A DNA stretch of 64,000 nt from Herpetosiphon geysericola (GTDB taxonomy: Bacteria; Chloroflexota; Chloroflexia; Chloroflexales; Herpetosiphonaceae), in contig NZ_LGKP01000015.1 in NCBI RefSeq assembly GCF_001306135.1, forward strand, positions 62,001 through 126,000. The letters run 5' to 3'. Positions within the stretch are counted from its first letter, which is position 1. The number at the start of each line of letters is the position of its first letter. Positions 50,706 through 60,096 of the stretch are shown piece by piece. The translations under genes and the position numbers were made by a program. A model generated the notes under the pieces. It saw only the letters and a list, made by a program, of their open reading frames with translations. It was not told where the DNA came from and searched no databases.

Positions 50706-50758
50706 CTACCTTGGTATGCTACACTCAACACTATTAAACCCATAGAAGGGAGAATGTG

Positions 50759-51664
50759 ATGCTAGTACTTTTTCCTGCCGAACCATTTAATCTGCCTCAG
50801 GTTGAGCCTGTCTATATTGCGGAAGCGGCGGCTGCCCAACAGCTTGGCCTAGCGTGGGCCGTGATCGATCTTGAAGCGTTAATCAATGGCGCGATCACGC
50901 AGGCCTTGCGCCGCGTGCCCGTTGCCGCTAGCCCAACTGTGGCCGTCTATCGCGGTTGGATGCTGAGCCTTAACCAGTATCAGGATTTAGCCCAAGGCTT
51001 GGCGGCGCGAAATTATCAATTAATTAACGACCCTGCCAGCTATGCCCATTGTCATCATTTGCCCAATGTGTTGCCATTGCTTGGCGACCAAACTCCAGCT
51101 AGTTTGGTATTTCCACAGGAACAAGGCTTGGATGCAGCGAGCATCGCCCAACAAGCAGCAGGCTATTTTGGTCAGCAAGCACTGATCATCAAAGATTACG
51201 TGAAATCGCGTAAGCACGAATGGCATGAAGCTTGTTTTATTCCCAATGCCAGCGACCAAGCCCAGAGTGCCACGGTGATTCAAACGTTTATCGAGCGCCA
51301 AGGGGCCGATTTGGTTGGCGGTGTGGTGTTGCGGGCTTGGCATGCGCTAGAAATTTGGCAAACCCATCAGCAAAGCGGCCTTGCCTTGGCCTACGAATAT
51401 CGGAGCTTTTGGCTGGATGGCAGGCTGTTGTCGGCCACGCCCTACTGGGATCATCAGCCAAGCCAGCCAACCCCTGATTGGGCGCGCTATGCCGAGCTTG
51501 CTCAGCAAGTCCAAAGCCGTTTTTGGACTTTGGATCTGGCACTAACCCAAACAGGTGATTGGCTGATTATTGAGCTTGGCGATGGTCAGGTTTCAGGCTT
51601 ACCCGACCATGCCAATGCTCACGAATTTTTGCAGACTTTGGCTCAACGCTTGGCTGCATCGTGA
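50759..51664 (+). CDS. ATP-grasp protein of the R2K clade (DUF4343-like)
   Basis: A 301-residue protein matching the R2K-type ATP-grasp pattern: N-terminal MLVLFPAEPFNLPQVEP fold, LIIKDYVKSRKHEW (nucleotide-binding Lys and the R/K pair that names the clade), FIERQGADLVGGVVLRAWHALEIW and the closing Mg site WLIIELGDGQVSGLP. Family members ligate carboxylates to amines or modify proteins; the substrate is unknown. ATG 50759 with GGGAG upstream. It converges on the DUF4180 gene, and the two coding ends overlap by 22 bases. Confidence 0.85.
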   Translation: MLVLFPAEPFNLPQVEPVYIAEAAAAQQLGLAWAVIDLEALINGAITQALRRVPVAASPTVAVYRGWMLSLNQYQDLAQGLAARNYQLINDPASYAHCHHLPNVLPLLGDQTPASLVFPQEQGLDAASIAQQAAGYFGQQALIIKDYVKSRKHEWHEACFIPNASDQAQSATVIQTFIERQGADLVGGVVLRAWHALEIWQTHQQSGLALAYEYRSFWLDGRLLSATPYWDHQPSQPTPDWARYAELAQQVQSRFWTLDLALTQTGDWLIIELGDGQVSGLPDHANAHEFLQTLAQRLAAS

Positions 51665-52023
51665 CGGGCAAACCAAGCTTCAGCTTCGGCCACGGTGGCG
51701 CAGAAATAGCAAAAACCACGTTTGTTCTCTTCGTAGGCCATTTCGGCAAAATATTGGCTATGGGGATAAGTGGTTAAATCCACAATAATTGCTGCATGAA
51801 TACCATATTGGCGCAGCTTGGTTAAAATTTCGCCAGCCTCACGGCTGCTTAAATCAAAAAAGCCTGGGGTTAAATTTTCAGGATACAATACTAAATTCTC
51901 GCAACTTTCGCCCAAGCTATATTCTATAATCAGGCTAATATCACTCAGTTTTTGCAAAACTGGTTGCTGTTGTGGCCCAATCAGGTAGCGTAGGGTTGGC
52001 TTTTCGACAAGCAGAAGCTCCAT
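51643..52023 (-). CDS. DUF4180-like protein
   Basis: A 126-residue small alpha/beta protein. It has the DUF4180 pattern: ENLVLYPENLTPGFFDLSSREAGEILTKLRQYGIHAAIIVDLTTY, then EENKRGFCYFCATVAEAEAWF. Function unknown in the family. ATG 52023 has AAGGAG eight bases upstream. Its 3' end overlaps the ATP-grasp gene on the other strand, so the two transcripts would be antisense there. Confidence 0.8.
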   Translation of the reverse strand: MELLLVEKPTLRYLIGPQQQPVLQKLSDISLIIEYSLGESCENLVLYPENLTPGFFDLSSREAGEILTKLRQYGIHAAIIVDLTTYPHSQYFAEMAYEENKRGFCYFCATVAEAEAWFARHDAAKR

Positions 52024-52184
52024 GCACAATTCTCCTTATTCTACAAGTAACATATCAACTGGGCTATTGAACCATACATACGCACAACAGGCCTAGGCCA
52101 TTGGGTGCATTTGCGCTGGGCTTTAAGATGGATTTGCTGATTGTTAAGCGAAATACTGCAAAATCTCACCAAGTTCTTAGTTAG

Positions 52185-52214
52185 TTGGCACGAAGTTTGC
52201 CCGCTTGCTATGCT
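52185..52214 (+). promoter_or_regulatory. Promoter of the lytic transglycosylase gene
   Basis: TTGGCA (52185-52190), 18-bp spacer ending in TGC, TATGCT (52209-52214). A transcript starting about 52221 leaves room only for the ATG at 52248, which supports that start over the earlier in-frame ATG codons. Confidence 0.6.
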
Positions 52215-52247
52215 ACAATGGCTTTTATGAAGCGCGATGAGATTCTT

Positions 52248-54551
52248 ATGCTTAAAAAATTTCCTCAAGTGGCATTAATTGTGCTGCTGTTAGCGAGTTG
52301 TAGCCGCGATGTTGTCGGCCAACCAACGCCCACGCCGCTGCCGTCTCCTGGCCAATTGTTGCAACAAGCAGAGCAACATCAACAGGCCGATCAAGTTGAT
52401 CAGGCCTTAAGCGATTATCAACAGGTGTTGTTGCAATATCCCGATGCGCCCGAAGCGCGGGTTGCCAAGTTTGGCATTGGCTACAGTGCCTTTTTGCGCC
52501 ACGATTGGCCAGCAGCATGGTCGCAATTAAGCTCGTTCATCAACGAGCAAATTCATGATCAATGGCATTTGCGGGCCTTGTTTTTGCTGGGCCGCGTAGC
52601 CGAAATCCAAGGCGATCATACAGTTGCCATCCAAGCCTATCAACAATATGAAGATCTTAAAGGCTTGTTGAGTGGCTATGCAGCCCAGCGCCGCGCCGCC
52701 CAACTGCAAGCAACCAACCAAACCGACCAAGCAATTGCGGCCTATGCTGCCAGCGGTCGCTACGATATGGCTGGGCCTGAACGGGTTGCGAGCCTCAACA
52801 AAGCGCTCGAATTTTATGATCAAACTGGTCAGCCAGCCCAAGCTCTAGCCCAGCTTGAAGTAATTTTGAGCTTTGCCCGCACACCGAGCTTTCGCGCCAC
52901 AACCTTGCTTGATGCAGCTCGGAGAGCACAAAACTTGGGCAATATGGAACAAGCCAAAACATGGCTGCGCGAAATTATCAACCAGCACCCAACCATGGGC
53001 GAAGCACCAATTGCGCTTGATGAACTGGCAGCCTTGGGCGAATCAACCCCAGTGCTTGCTGCCGCAGGCATTGCCTACAGCCATGGCGAGTATCTTGATG
53101 CGGTGAGTTTGTTCGACCAAGTGCTTGCCAATGGCCTGAGTGGCGAGGAAGGCGCTGAAATCGAGCGCAAACGGGCCTTAGCCTTGCGCCAACTTAATGA
53201 TTTTGCTGGCGCACAAGCAGGCTTCAATAGCATTGCCGAACGCTTTGCTGATTTGCCAATTGGCCGCCAAGCGCGGCTTGATGCGATTCAGACCCAAGGC
53301 CAAGCAGGCGATCGTGAAGGCTCGCGTTTGGCTTATTTGGCCTTTGCCGAGAGCTATCCCGACGATCCATTAGCACCAGAAGCCTTGCGCCGCGTGGTCG
53401 AAATTACCTCGTGGAGCGGCGATCCTGCTGCGACGGCCAATGCCCAAATTATGCTTGGCCAGCGCTACCCATGGAGCCGCGAGGGCCAACAAGCCTTACA
53501 TGCTGCTGGGCGTTATGCTTGGGATACTGGCCAAGTTGAGCAGGCGGCAGCTGTTTGGCAATTGCTGGGCGATAGCAACATTGGCCCACCGCGCGCCGAA
53601 GGCTATTATTGGCTTGGCCGCTTGGAAATTAGCCGTGGCAATCGCGAAAAAGGCGAGCAATTGTTGCGCTCGGCCCAAGCTGCTGATCCAAATTCGTATT
53701 ATGCGGCGCGGGTTGCCGATGCGCTTAATATCAACGATGGCGACCAATTGCCGATTGGTGCACCGATTAGCCCCGAGGCCGAGCAAGCAGGCTGGCAATG
53801 GATCGCCACGTGGTCAACCGCGCCAACCAGCGATACCTTGGATACAGAGCCATATAGTTTGCGCGCCGAAGAATTAAGTTGGACCGATTTGCATAGCGAA
53901 GCCCAAGCAGAGTGGATTGCGGCCCGCGATGCAGCCTTGGATAATCCATTTAGCATCTATCGGGTAGCCTTGGCAGCCATGCGCAGCGATAAGCCGTATG
54001 CGGCGGTAACTACGGCTCAGCGTTTGGTGCAACTTGCGCCGATTGAAGCTGGCGAGCCAAGCATGGCAATTCGCCAATTGCTCTATCCAACGCCCTATCC
54101 AAGCGCCATGATCACCAAGAGCCAGGAATTTGGGCTTGATCCACGAGTGTTGTATGCCTTGATGCGTCAAGAGAGTATTTTCAACCCGAATGCAACGTCG
54201 TGGGTTGGGGCGCGTGGTTTAGCCCAAGTAATGCCAACCACAGGCGAGGGCATTGCCCAGAATTTGGGCATCCAAGGCTTTAGCGTTGATGATTTGTATA
54301 ATCCAGTGACCTCGATTCGCTTTGGCGCTTATTATATCGATGCCCAAATTGAATATATGAATGGCAGTTTGCCTGGCGCGTTTGCGGCTTATAACGGCGG
54401 CCCCGGCAATGCAGAGCGTTGGGCTGATGGCCGGATTGTGGCCGACCCTGACCGTTTTATTGAAATTATCGATTATGCCGAAACGCGCCACTACGTTGAG
54501 ATCGTGTATGCCAACTATGGAGCCTATCGGCGCTTGTATCAGCAACCGTAA
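52248..54551 (+). CDS. Lytic transglycosylase lipoprotein with TPR region (Slt70-like)
   Basis: A 767-residue lipoprotein. Signal MLKKFPQVALIVLLLASC gives a lipidated Cys at 18. Long superhelical TPR-like region (about 40-600; repeated units such as ALSDYQQVLLQYPDAPEA and AIQAYQQYEDL). C-terminal goose-lysozyme-type catalytic domain with RQESIFNPNA (catalytic Glu 642), GARGLAQVMPTTG and AAYNGGPGNAERW. It cleaves the MurNAc-GlcNAc bond of peptidoglycan to form anhydro-sugars and probably works in wall turnover or assembly of machines. The start is decided by the promoter at 52185 and the lipobox. Confidence 0.92.
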   Translation: MLKKFPQVALIVLLLASCSRDVVGQPTPTPLPSPGQLLQQAEQHQQADQVDQALSDYQQVLLQYPDAPEARVAKFGIGYSAFLRHDWPAAWSQLSSFINEQIHDQWHLRALFLLGRVAEIQGDHTVAIQAYQQYEDLKGLLSGYAAQRRAAQLQATNQTDQAIAAYAASGRYDMAGPERVASLNKALEFYDQTGQPAQALAQLEVILSFARTPSFRATTLLDAARRAQNLGNMEQAKTWLREIINQHPTMGEAPIALDELAALGESTPVLAAAGIAYSHGEYLDAVSLFDQVLANGLSGEEGAEIERKRALALRQLNDFAGAQAGFNSIAERFADLPIGRQARLDAIQTQGQAGDREGSRLAYLAFAESYPDDPLAPEALRRVVEITSWSGDPAATANAQIMLGQRYPWSREGQQALHAAGRYAWDTGQVEQAAAVWQLLGDSNIGPPRAEGYYWLGRLEISRGNREKGEQLLRSAQAADPNSYYAARVADALNINDGDQLPIGAPISPEAEQAGWQWIATWSTAPTSDTLDTEPYSLRAEELSWTDLHSEAQAEWIAARDAALDNPFSIYRVALAAMRSDKPYAAVTTAQRLVQLAPIEAGEPSMAIRQLLYPTPYPSAMITKSQEFGLDPRVLYALMRQESIFNPNATSWVGARGLAQVMPTTGEGIAQNLGIQGFSVDDLYNPVTSIRFGAYYIDAQIEYMNGSLPGAFAAYNGGPGNAERWADGRIVADPDRFIEIIDYAETRHYVEIVYANYGAYRRLYQQP

Positions 54552-54552
54552 A

Positions 54553-54955
54553 GAGCATAGATCTAAACAGTTTTGATCCACGAAGGGCACGAAGGACACG
54601 AAGAACGTTTTAGCCACAGATTAGCCCAGATTATTCACTTCCTAGAGCCAAAAGCCAACAGCCTATAGCCTTGATTGCTCTGCGCCTCTGCGCTAACGAA
54701 TTGATCCACGAAGCACACGAAGGGCACGAAATTGGAACCACGAAGACCGCGAAGAGCGCGAAGGTTAAGTTCTGATCCTATGTTCTCTGCTCTTCAGCCT
54801 TCATCGTTTTCTGTTCTCTGCTCTTTGCCCCTGTTTTGATTTTCGCCTTCTGCCTTTTGATTTTCTTTTCATCCTTCATCCTTTTCTGTTCTACGCTCTT
54901 TCCTTTTTTGATTTTTGCCTTCTGCCTTTTGATTTTACGTTCATCCTTCATCCTT
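54553..54955. repeat. Intergenic repeat-word cluster after the transglycosylase
   Basis: Begins at the stop codon. Words: GATCCACGAAGGGCACGAAG, TTTTAGCCACAGATTAGCCC, AAAAGCCAACAGCCTATAGC, TTGCTCTGCGCCTCTGCGCT, AACCACGAAGACCGCGAAGA, then reverse-oriented TTCTGTTCTCTGCTCTTTGC, TTCGCCTTCTGCCTTTTGAT and TTCATCCTTCATCC repeated twice in the same order. That order, repeated within about 100 bp, suggests a local duplication. No gene. Confidence 0.85.
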
Positions 54956-55005
54956 ATCTTATGGTATGCTTACAGTATTTGTCAGCCGTACCAGAGGGAT
55001 GGTCT

Positions 55006-56679
55006 ATGCTCAACGTATCGAATGATCTGCGGGTATTTTTAGAAACCCAAGCCAGCGTTGGCGACGATTGGCTGCCACCAACCAAAATTCGAGCGCTCTA
55101 CCTGAATGATCCCGCAGCGATTTGGCTTGAGCATCATGGCGCAGCCCATGGCTTTGTGCCCGAAACCCTCAGCTATGCCTTTTTGGATTTTTTGGCCGAA
55201 AAAGGCCAGCAATTTGAGCAAGCATGGCTTAAACGCAACGCTCCCGAAGCAGTGCAGGTGTGTGATCAACCCTACGAGGGTCGCGAAGCTCAGCGAGTGC
55301 TGCAAACGCTTGATCTGATGCAAGCTGGCGTGCCGGTGATTGCCCAACCAGCCCTGTGGTGGCCTGCTGAGCGAATTTTTGGCACCCCCGATTTGATTGT
55401 GCTCAGTTCGTGGTTTCGCGAGCGCTACCCCGAACAAGCGCATTTGGTCGGCGAAACTGAGCATTATTTGGTGCTCGATTTGAAGTTCTCCAGCAATCTC
55501 GATAAGCGCGAGAAGGCTGCCGATTTGAGCTGCTACAGCGCCCAAACCCGGATGTATAGCTATATGTTGGGCCAGATTCAGGGCATTATGCCCCAACACG
55601 CCTTCTTAATTACCCGCGATCGTTTACATAATCCAATTCCAATTCCAATTGAAGTGCAGCTTGGCCAGCCGCTTGATGCTGATATTCGTCAAAATTGTGA
55701 GCGCTATGTTGAAATTGTGCAGTTTGGTGGCCAATATGTGCCGTGGAATGACCCAATTGTGCAGCTGAACCCCAACGTGAGCGATGAACGCTGGAGCAAA
55801 GCCCGCGCCCAAATTCGCCAACGTCAACCAGGCGGCGAGATGTTGCGGCTGTGGAATATTGGGCCAACCGCGCAACAAAAATTAGTCAACGCTGGGATTA
55901 CCACTTTGTTGGGCTTGATGAATGCAGCTAGCCAGAGCATTCCCAAGGGCATTATGAAGTTTCCCGACCCCATGAAGGCGATTATGCAGGCCAATCACAC
56001 GGGTGTTGCGTTGCGTGCACCAGGCATTGCCCCAGCCGCCAAACAATGGGAATTTTTTGTTGATTTCGAGTTTTTCAGCAATCTCAATGTTGATTTTGAG
56101 CAGCAATGGCCCCAGCTCAAAGGAACGCCCATGATCTTTATGATTGGGATTGGTTGGCTGACTGATGGGCAATGGCACTATCGCGAATGTATTGCCGAGC
56201 GCGAAGATCATGCTGCTGAACAAGCAATTTTGGCCGAATTTATTGCAATTTTACAGGCCCAAACCAACAATCAACTCGACCAAGCTGTGCTTTACCATTG
56301 GCATAATGCAGAGCCAGTTGAATGTCGCCATGCTGCTGTGCGTCATCAATTGCCCAACGATCATATTTTGCTCAATTTGCCATGGTTCGATTTGAAAAAT
56401 GTGCTGGTTAATAATGCTTGTGCTGTGCCTGGTGCGTGGGATTATTCGCTCAAAAGCATTGCCAAAGCCTTGGCGGTGCTTGATGCTCAATATGACCCAG
56501 CATGGCCAACCGATTTGGCTGATGGTGCGCAGGCACAGTTAGTTGGCTGGTATGCTTATCGCCAAGCTGAGGCACGGACTAGCGCCGAAATGCAATTGCT
56601 TAGCCGCTATTTAGAGGCCGATTGTCGCGCCACATGGAAAATTTTGGCTTGGCTACGCGCCGACGATGGCGCTCATTGA
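55006..56679 (+). CDS. RecB-like nuclease with HhH and RNase H-like domains (TM0106 type)
   Basis: A 557-residue protein. The PD-(D/E)XK nuclease domain is at about 25-275: AEKGQQFE (64-71), GTPDLIV (Asp 129) and LVLDLK (Asp 158, Lys 160). A helix-hairpin-helix follows at about 282-306 (LWNIGPTAQQKLVNAGI). The C-terminal DEDD/RNase H-like domain starts at about 348, FVDFEFFSN (Asp 353, Glu 355), as in YprB-like proteins. The combination fits the TM0106 family of putative nucleases; the target is unknown. Start ATG 55006 with AGAGGG upstream; an extended -10 (TGGTATGCT) lies at about 54962. Confidence 0.85.
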   Translation: MLNVSNDLRVFLETQASVGDDWLPPTKIRALYLNDPAAIWLEHHGAAHGFVPETLSYAFLDFLAEKGQQFEQAWLKRNAPEAVQVCDQPYEGREAQRVLQTLDLMQAGVPVIAQPALWWPAERIFGTPDLIVLSSWFRERYPEQAHLVGETEHYLVLDLKFSSNLDKREKAADLSCYSAQTRMYSYMLGQIQGIMPQHAFLITRDRLHNPIPIPIEVQLGQPLDADIRQNCERYVEIVQFGGQYVPWNDPIVQLNPNVSDERWSKARAQIRQRQPGGEMLRLWNIGPTAQQKLVNAGITTLLGLMNAASQSIPKGIMKFPDPMKAIMQANHTGVALRAPGIAPAAKQWEFFVDFEFFSNLNVDFEQQWPQLKGTPMIFMIGIGWLTDGQWHYRECIAEREDHAAEQAILAEFIAILQAQTNNQLDQAVLYHWHNAEPVECRHAAVRHQLPNDHILLNLPWFDLKNVLVNNACAVPGAWDYSLKSIAKALAVLDAQYDPAWPTDLADGAQAQLVGWYAYRQAEARTSAEMQLLSRYLEADCRATWKILAWLRADDGAH

Positions 56680-56727
56680 TCGAATTTAGCAATGGGGGCT
56701 GCATGGGTTTGTGCAGCCCACCTCGCA

Positions 56728-58161
56728 TTAAACAGCTTGCAACACCAAATGCTTCCATGGAGCCAGCGCTAGCTCGCGAATTTTGCCCTCAGCAACGCTA
56801 TATAGCTCGCCTGTATTCACATCGCGGTACTGGGTTACGCTTGGCAATTGGCCATGCAGCGGTAAATCGAGCGCCCACGGGGTTTGATTATTGTTCAGCA
56901 CAATCACAAATTGGCTTTGTTCATCCCAGCGCGCGCAGGCAAAAATATTCATATCGTTGTCGGCGAACAGGGTTGCATAACGGCCAGTGCGTAAGGCTGT
57001 GTATTCGTGGCGAAATTTGACCCACTGCTTGGTCCAAGTTTGCAGCTCTGTTTGCCAGGTTTGGGGTTGATCCCACGGGAAACAGCGGCGACAATCGGGA
57101 TCTTTGCCGCCATGCAAGCCGATTTCATCGCCATAATAAATACATGGCGCACCTGGAAAGATTAATTTGAACAGCACCGCTAATTTCATTCGCTCCAAGG
57201 CCCATTTGCCCGCGCCCTCGGCAACGCTCAAAAAGCGCGCAGTATCGTGCGAGCCAAGCAAATTAAATTGTACGTAGGTTACTTGTGGCTGATAACGCAC
57301 AATTAAATGGTCGATTCCTGCTGCAAAATCGCCAGCACGCATGCTATAGCTGGCAAAGAAATCAGTACATAAATCACGAAAGAGATAATTCATCACTGCA
57401 TCAAATTGATCGCCTTGGAGCCATGCTGAGCCGTCAGTCCAAATTTCGCCCACAATATAAGCTTCTGGATTGATAGCTTTGACGATTGTGCGAAACTCAC
57501 GCCAAAAATCGTGATCATCAATTTCGTTGGGCACATCCAAGCGCCAGCCATCAATGCCCAATTCAATCCAATAGCGCGCTACATCGAGCAAATATTTGCG
57601 TACCGCAGGATTATCGGTATTGAATTTTGGCAGCTCGCGAAAATCCCACCATGTGCGATAATTGGCAGGATAGCGTGATTCGTAGGGATGAATTGGAAAG
57701 CGCGAGACATGAAACCAGTTGGTATACGGTGAATGCACACCATTTTCAATCACGTCGTGGAAGGCGAAAAAACCACGGCCACAATGATTAAACACCGCAT
57801 CGAGAATAACTTTAATTCCACGCTGATGCGCTTCGTTCAATAAGGTTTTAAATGTTTCGAGCGTGCCAAAATGCGGGTCAATCTTGAAATAATCGAAGGT
57901 ATTATATTTATGCGAGGTTGTGGCTTGAAAAATTGGGTTAAGATACAAGGCATTAATACCTAAATCAACCAAATAATCGAGCTGATCGATAATTCCTTGC
58001 AAATCGCCGCCCATGTAATTATAGAGGGTTGGGCTGGTTCCCCACGGTTGCACATTGGCTGGATCATTGCTGTGATCGCCATTGGCAAAGCGCTCAGGGA
58101 AAATCTGATAAAAAACGGCATGCTTGACCCATTCGGGCGTTTGCCAAGCGCTGGTTGTCAT
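56728..58161 (-). CDS. GH13 alpha-amylase (neopullulanase/maltogenic-amylase type)
   Basis: A 477-residue cytoplasmic glycoside hydrolase: no signal peptide and no N-terminal carbohydrate-binding domain. TIM-barrel motifs: FQIFPERFANGD near the start, DAVFNHCGRG (121-130), GWRLDVPNEI (nucleophile Asp 209), VGEIW (acid/base Glu 239) and LLGSHDTAR (Asp 306). The pattern matches the GH13 subfamily 20 group, which degrades cyclodextrins, pullulan or maltodextrins. ATG 58161 has AGGAG upstream; the longer frame to 58380 runs through a terminator hairpin and is rejected. Confidence 0.92.
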   Translation of the reverse strand: MTTSAWQTPEWVKHAVFYQIFPERFANGDHSNDPANVQPWGTSPTLYNYMGGDLQGIIDQLDYLVDLGINALYLNPIFQATTSHKYNTFDYFKIDPHFGTLETFKTLLNEAHQRGIKVILDAVFNHCGRGFFAFHDVIENGVHSPYTNWFHVSRFPIHPYESRYPANYRTWWDFRELPKFNTDNPAVRKYLLDVARYWIELGIDGWRLDVPNEIDDHDFWREFRTIVKAINPEAYIVGEIWTDGSAWLQGDQFDAVMNYLFRDLCTDFFASYSMRAGDFAAGIDHLIVRYQPQVTYVQFNLLGSHDTARFLSVAEGAGKWALERMKLAVLFKLIFPGAPCIYYGDEIGLHGGKDPDCRRCFPWDQPQTWQTELQTWTKQWVKFRHEYTALRTGRYATLFADNDMNIFACARWDEQSQFVIVLNNNQTPWALDLPLHGQLPSVTQYRDVNTGELYSVAEGKIRELALAPWKHLVLQAV

Positions 58162-58224
58162 AAGTGCTCCTGTTGGTTGTGGCTTCGCAGCGTATGGTAC
58201 CACAAGCAAGCAGGTCATTCTAAA

Positions 58225-58254
58225 AATCGGCATGGATACACATCCATGCCGATT
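58225..58254 (-). terminator. Intrinsic terminator after P450
   Basis: AATCGGCATGGAT (58225-58237) pairs perfectly with ATCCATGCCGATT (58242-58254) across ACAC. On the minus strand the stem is followed by TTTTTAGAAT, fitting termination of the P450 transcript 22 bases after its stop. Confidence 0.9.
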
Positions 58255-58276
58255 AATGACGTTGCATTCGATTAAC

Positions 58277-59647
58277 TTAGTGGTTGCGGCGTTTGACGAA
58301 GCGCAATTTGAATGAATTGTCGGGGGCGGGCGTAGGCGCAAAGACCTTTTTGAGCTTGTAATCAATTGGGTCGGCTTCAAACTTGGCGTAGTGCAGCAAG
58401 GCAGCAGTGGTCAGCATAATTTGCACTTCGGCCAGGCCAGCGCCCAAGCAGGTGTGCGAACCAGTGCTAAATGGGGCAAACGCGCCGGGAATTCGATGCT
58501 CGTTGCGTGGCGCAAGATAGCGATCAATATCGAATTTTTCTGGCTCAGGGTGTAGCTCTGGCAAGAAATGACCAACCGTGGTTGCCACCAGCATGCGCGT
58601 GCCTGGATCAACTCGATAGCCGCCAAATTCAAACGGTGCTTTGACCGTGCGCGGCACTGCTGGCGCAATCGGATACATACGGAAGTTTTCGAGCACCACC
58701 CGATGCAGGACATCCATTTTGCGCAAATCGGCTGGCTCGGGCACGCCATTAGCAAATAGCGCATCGGCCTCGGCCTCGACTTGTTTGTAGAGTTCGGGCT
58801 TGGTGGTCAAAACATACATCAAAAACGACATCGTATTGGCTACTGTGTCCAAACCTGCGATGTATGGTCCCAAGGCAGTCATCACCAAATCGCCTTCGGG
58901 CATCAGGGTTGGATCATTGGTTGCGGCAATAATATCGTCGATCAAGCTTGGTGGACGATTAGGATCGCGTTTGCCATTGCGGTGGGCATCGAGGACTTTT
59001 TGACTTAATTCAAGGCTACGGTCGCGGGCGCGGCGATATTGCGGCAATAGGCGCAGAAAGCCTGGGCGTTGGCGGGTGATGTGGGTCATCAAGGCAATGC
59101 GCACAAACGTCCGCACATCGTCGATATACTCGCCTGGGCCTTGGCCTGCGATCAACATGCCTAATTCATCAGTAATTAAGCGCTGGAGTTGCGGGACGGT
59201 CACCTGCGATGTGCCAACCGGCCATTGATCCAAAAAGCCATTGATGACATTCAGCACTGCGGGAAACTGGGTTTCGATGGTTTGGCGACTGTAGCCGCGT
59301 TTTTCCAAAGCCCGCAGGCGTGAATGTTGCTCACCATCAACACTAATTAATGATTGCGATGCGCCCATTTCAGCATCGAGCGAGTGCCAGGTATCCCATG
59401 AGCTAAGATGCTTTGATGCTTCGCGAGCTAGAAACAAGCAAGCCTCAGGGCCAGCGATCACCGTAAATTTATTATTTAAGGCCTTAATCCGAAAAATTGG
59501 GCCAAATTTTTGATATTGCTTGACCATAAAATCGGTTGGATCGCTGAGCATTGCCTGCATGCTGCCGACCAAGAATGAGCCATCGGCAAGAGGAGGCAAT
59601 GGCGCATCGGTTGGGCCACTCTTCCAGATCATCTGTTGGACAGTCAT
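58277..59647 (-). CDS. Cytochrome P450
   Basis: A 456-residue soluble monooxygenase. I-helix oxygen-activation motif AGLDTVANT, ExxR in ENFR (FRMYPIAPAVPR), and heme-binding loop FSTGSHTCLGAG with the thiolate Cys at about 400. No membrane anchor, as usual for bacterial P450s; redox partners are not adjacent. GGAGG precedes the ATG at 59647. The substrate is unknown. A terpene cyclase lies at 6.1 kb, but the 51-kb distance argues against a dedicated pair. Single-gene transcript ending at the terminator at 58225. Confidence 0.95.
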   Translation of the reverse strand: MTVQQMIWKSGPTDAPLPPLADGSFLVGSMQAMLSDPTDFMVKQYQKFGPIFRIKALNNKFTVIAGPEACLFLAREASKHLSSWDTWHSLDAEMGASQSLISVDGEQHSRLRALEKRGYSRQTIETQFPAVLNVINGFLDQWPVGTSQVTVPQLQRLITDELGMLIAGQGPGEYIDDVRTFVRIALMTHITRQRPGFLRLLPQYRRARDRSLELSQKVLDAHRNGKRDPNRPPSLIDDIIAATNDPTLMPEGDLVMTALGPYIAGLDTVANTMSFLMYVLTTKPELYKQVEAEADALFANGVPEPADLRKMDVLHRVVLENFRMYPIAPAVPRTVKAPFEFGGYRVDPGTRMLVATTVGHFLPELHPEPEKFDIDRYLAPRNEHRIPGAFAPFSTGSHTCLGAGLAEVQIMLTTAALLHYAKFEADPIDYKLKKVFAPTPAPDNSFKLRFVKRRNH

Positions 59648-59724
59648 AACACCTCCGCAAATCCTTAAAAAGGTTCAGCATAGCTCTCATCACTATAACA
59701 CGAAGTAATTGGCATTGACTAGTA

Positions 59725-59995
59725 TATTGATTCACGAAGACATAGACCCGCGAAGAGTACAAAGTTATTTTTTAGCCACGAATTGCACGAATCGCACGAA
59801 TAATTATTATTTTTGCTACAGATTCACAGATGTTGAGGAATATGATCGTGCTCTCCCAACGCCAATAGCCTATAGCCATACTTCCTCTGCGCCTCTGCGT
59901 TAAAGCCTTACCCTTACTATCTCCAACCACCTAGCCCCTGATTACTTTTGAATTCTGGTTTCATCCCTCATAATTCATAATTCATCCTTATAAGA
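59725..59995. repeat. Intergenic repeat-word cluster between P450 and ABC exporter
   Basis: Words: GATTCACGAAGACATAGACC, TTTTAGCCACGAATTGCACG continuing with further CACGAAT units, AATAATTATTATTTTTGCTA, CCAATAGCCTATAGCCATAC, TTCCTCTGCGCCTCTGCGTT, TTCATCCCTCATAATTCATA. The end word of the nuo cassette is here in an isolated copy, also with T run and TA before it. No gene in 59648-60096. Confidence 0.85.
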
Positions 59996-60096
59996 TCAGC
60001 GGGTTATATCCGACTTTGGGCGGTAGTGAGCTTGGCGAAAATCAACGATACTAACAAGGTCTTAACCAGCAAATCTGAGCTACCTGGGGTGAATTT

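Noticed and set aside
6138-59647. Terpene biosynthesis cluster including the P450
   Set aside because: Cyclase and P450 are about 51 kb apart with operons of core genes between them; no prenyltransferase is nearby.
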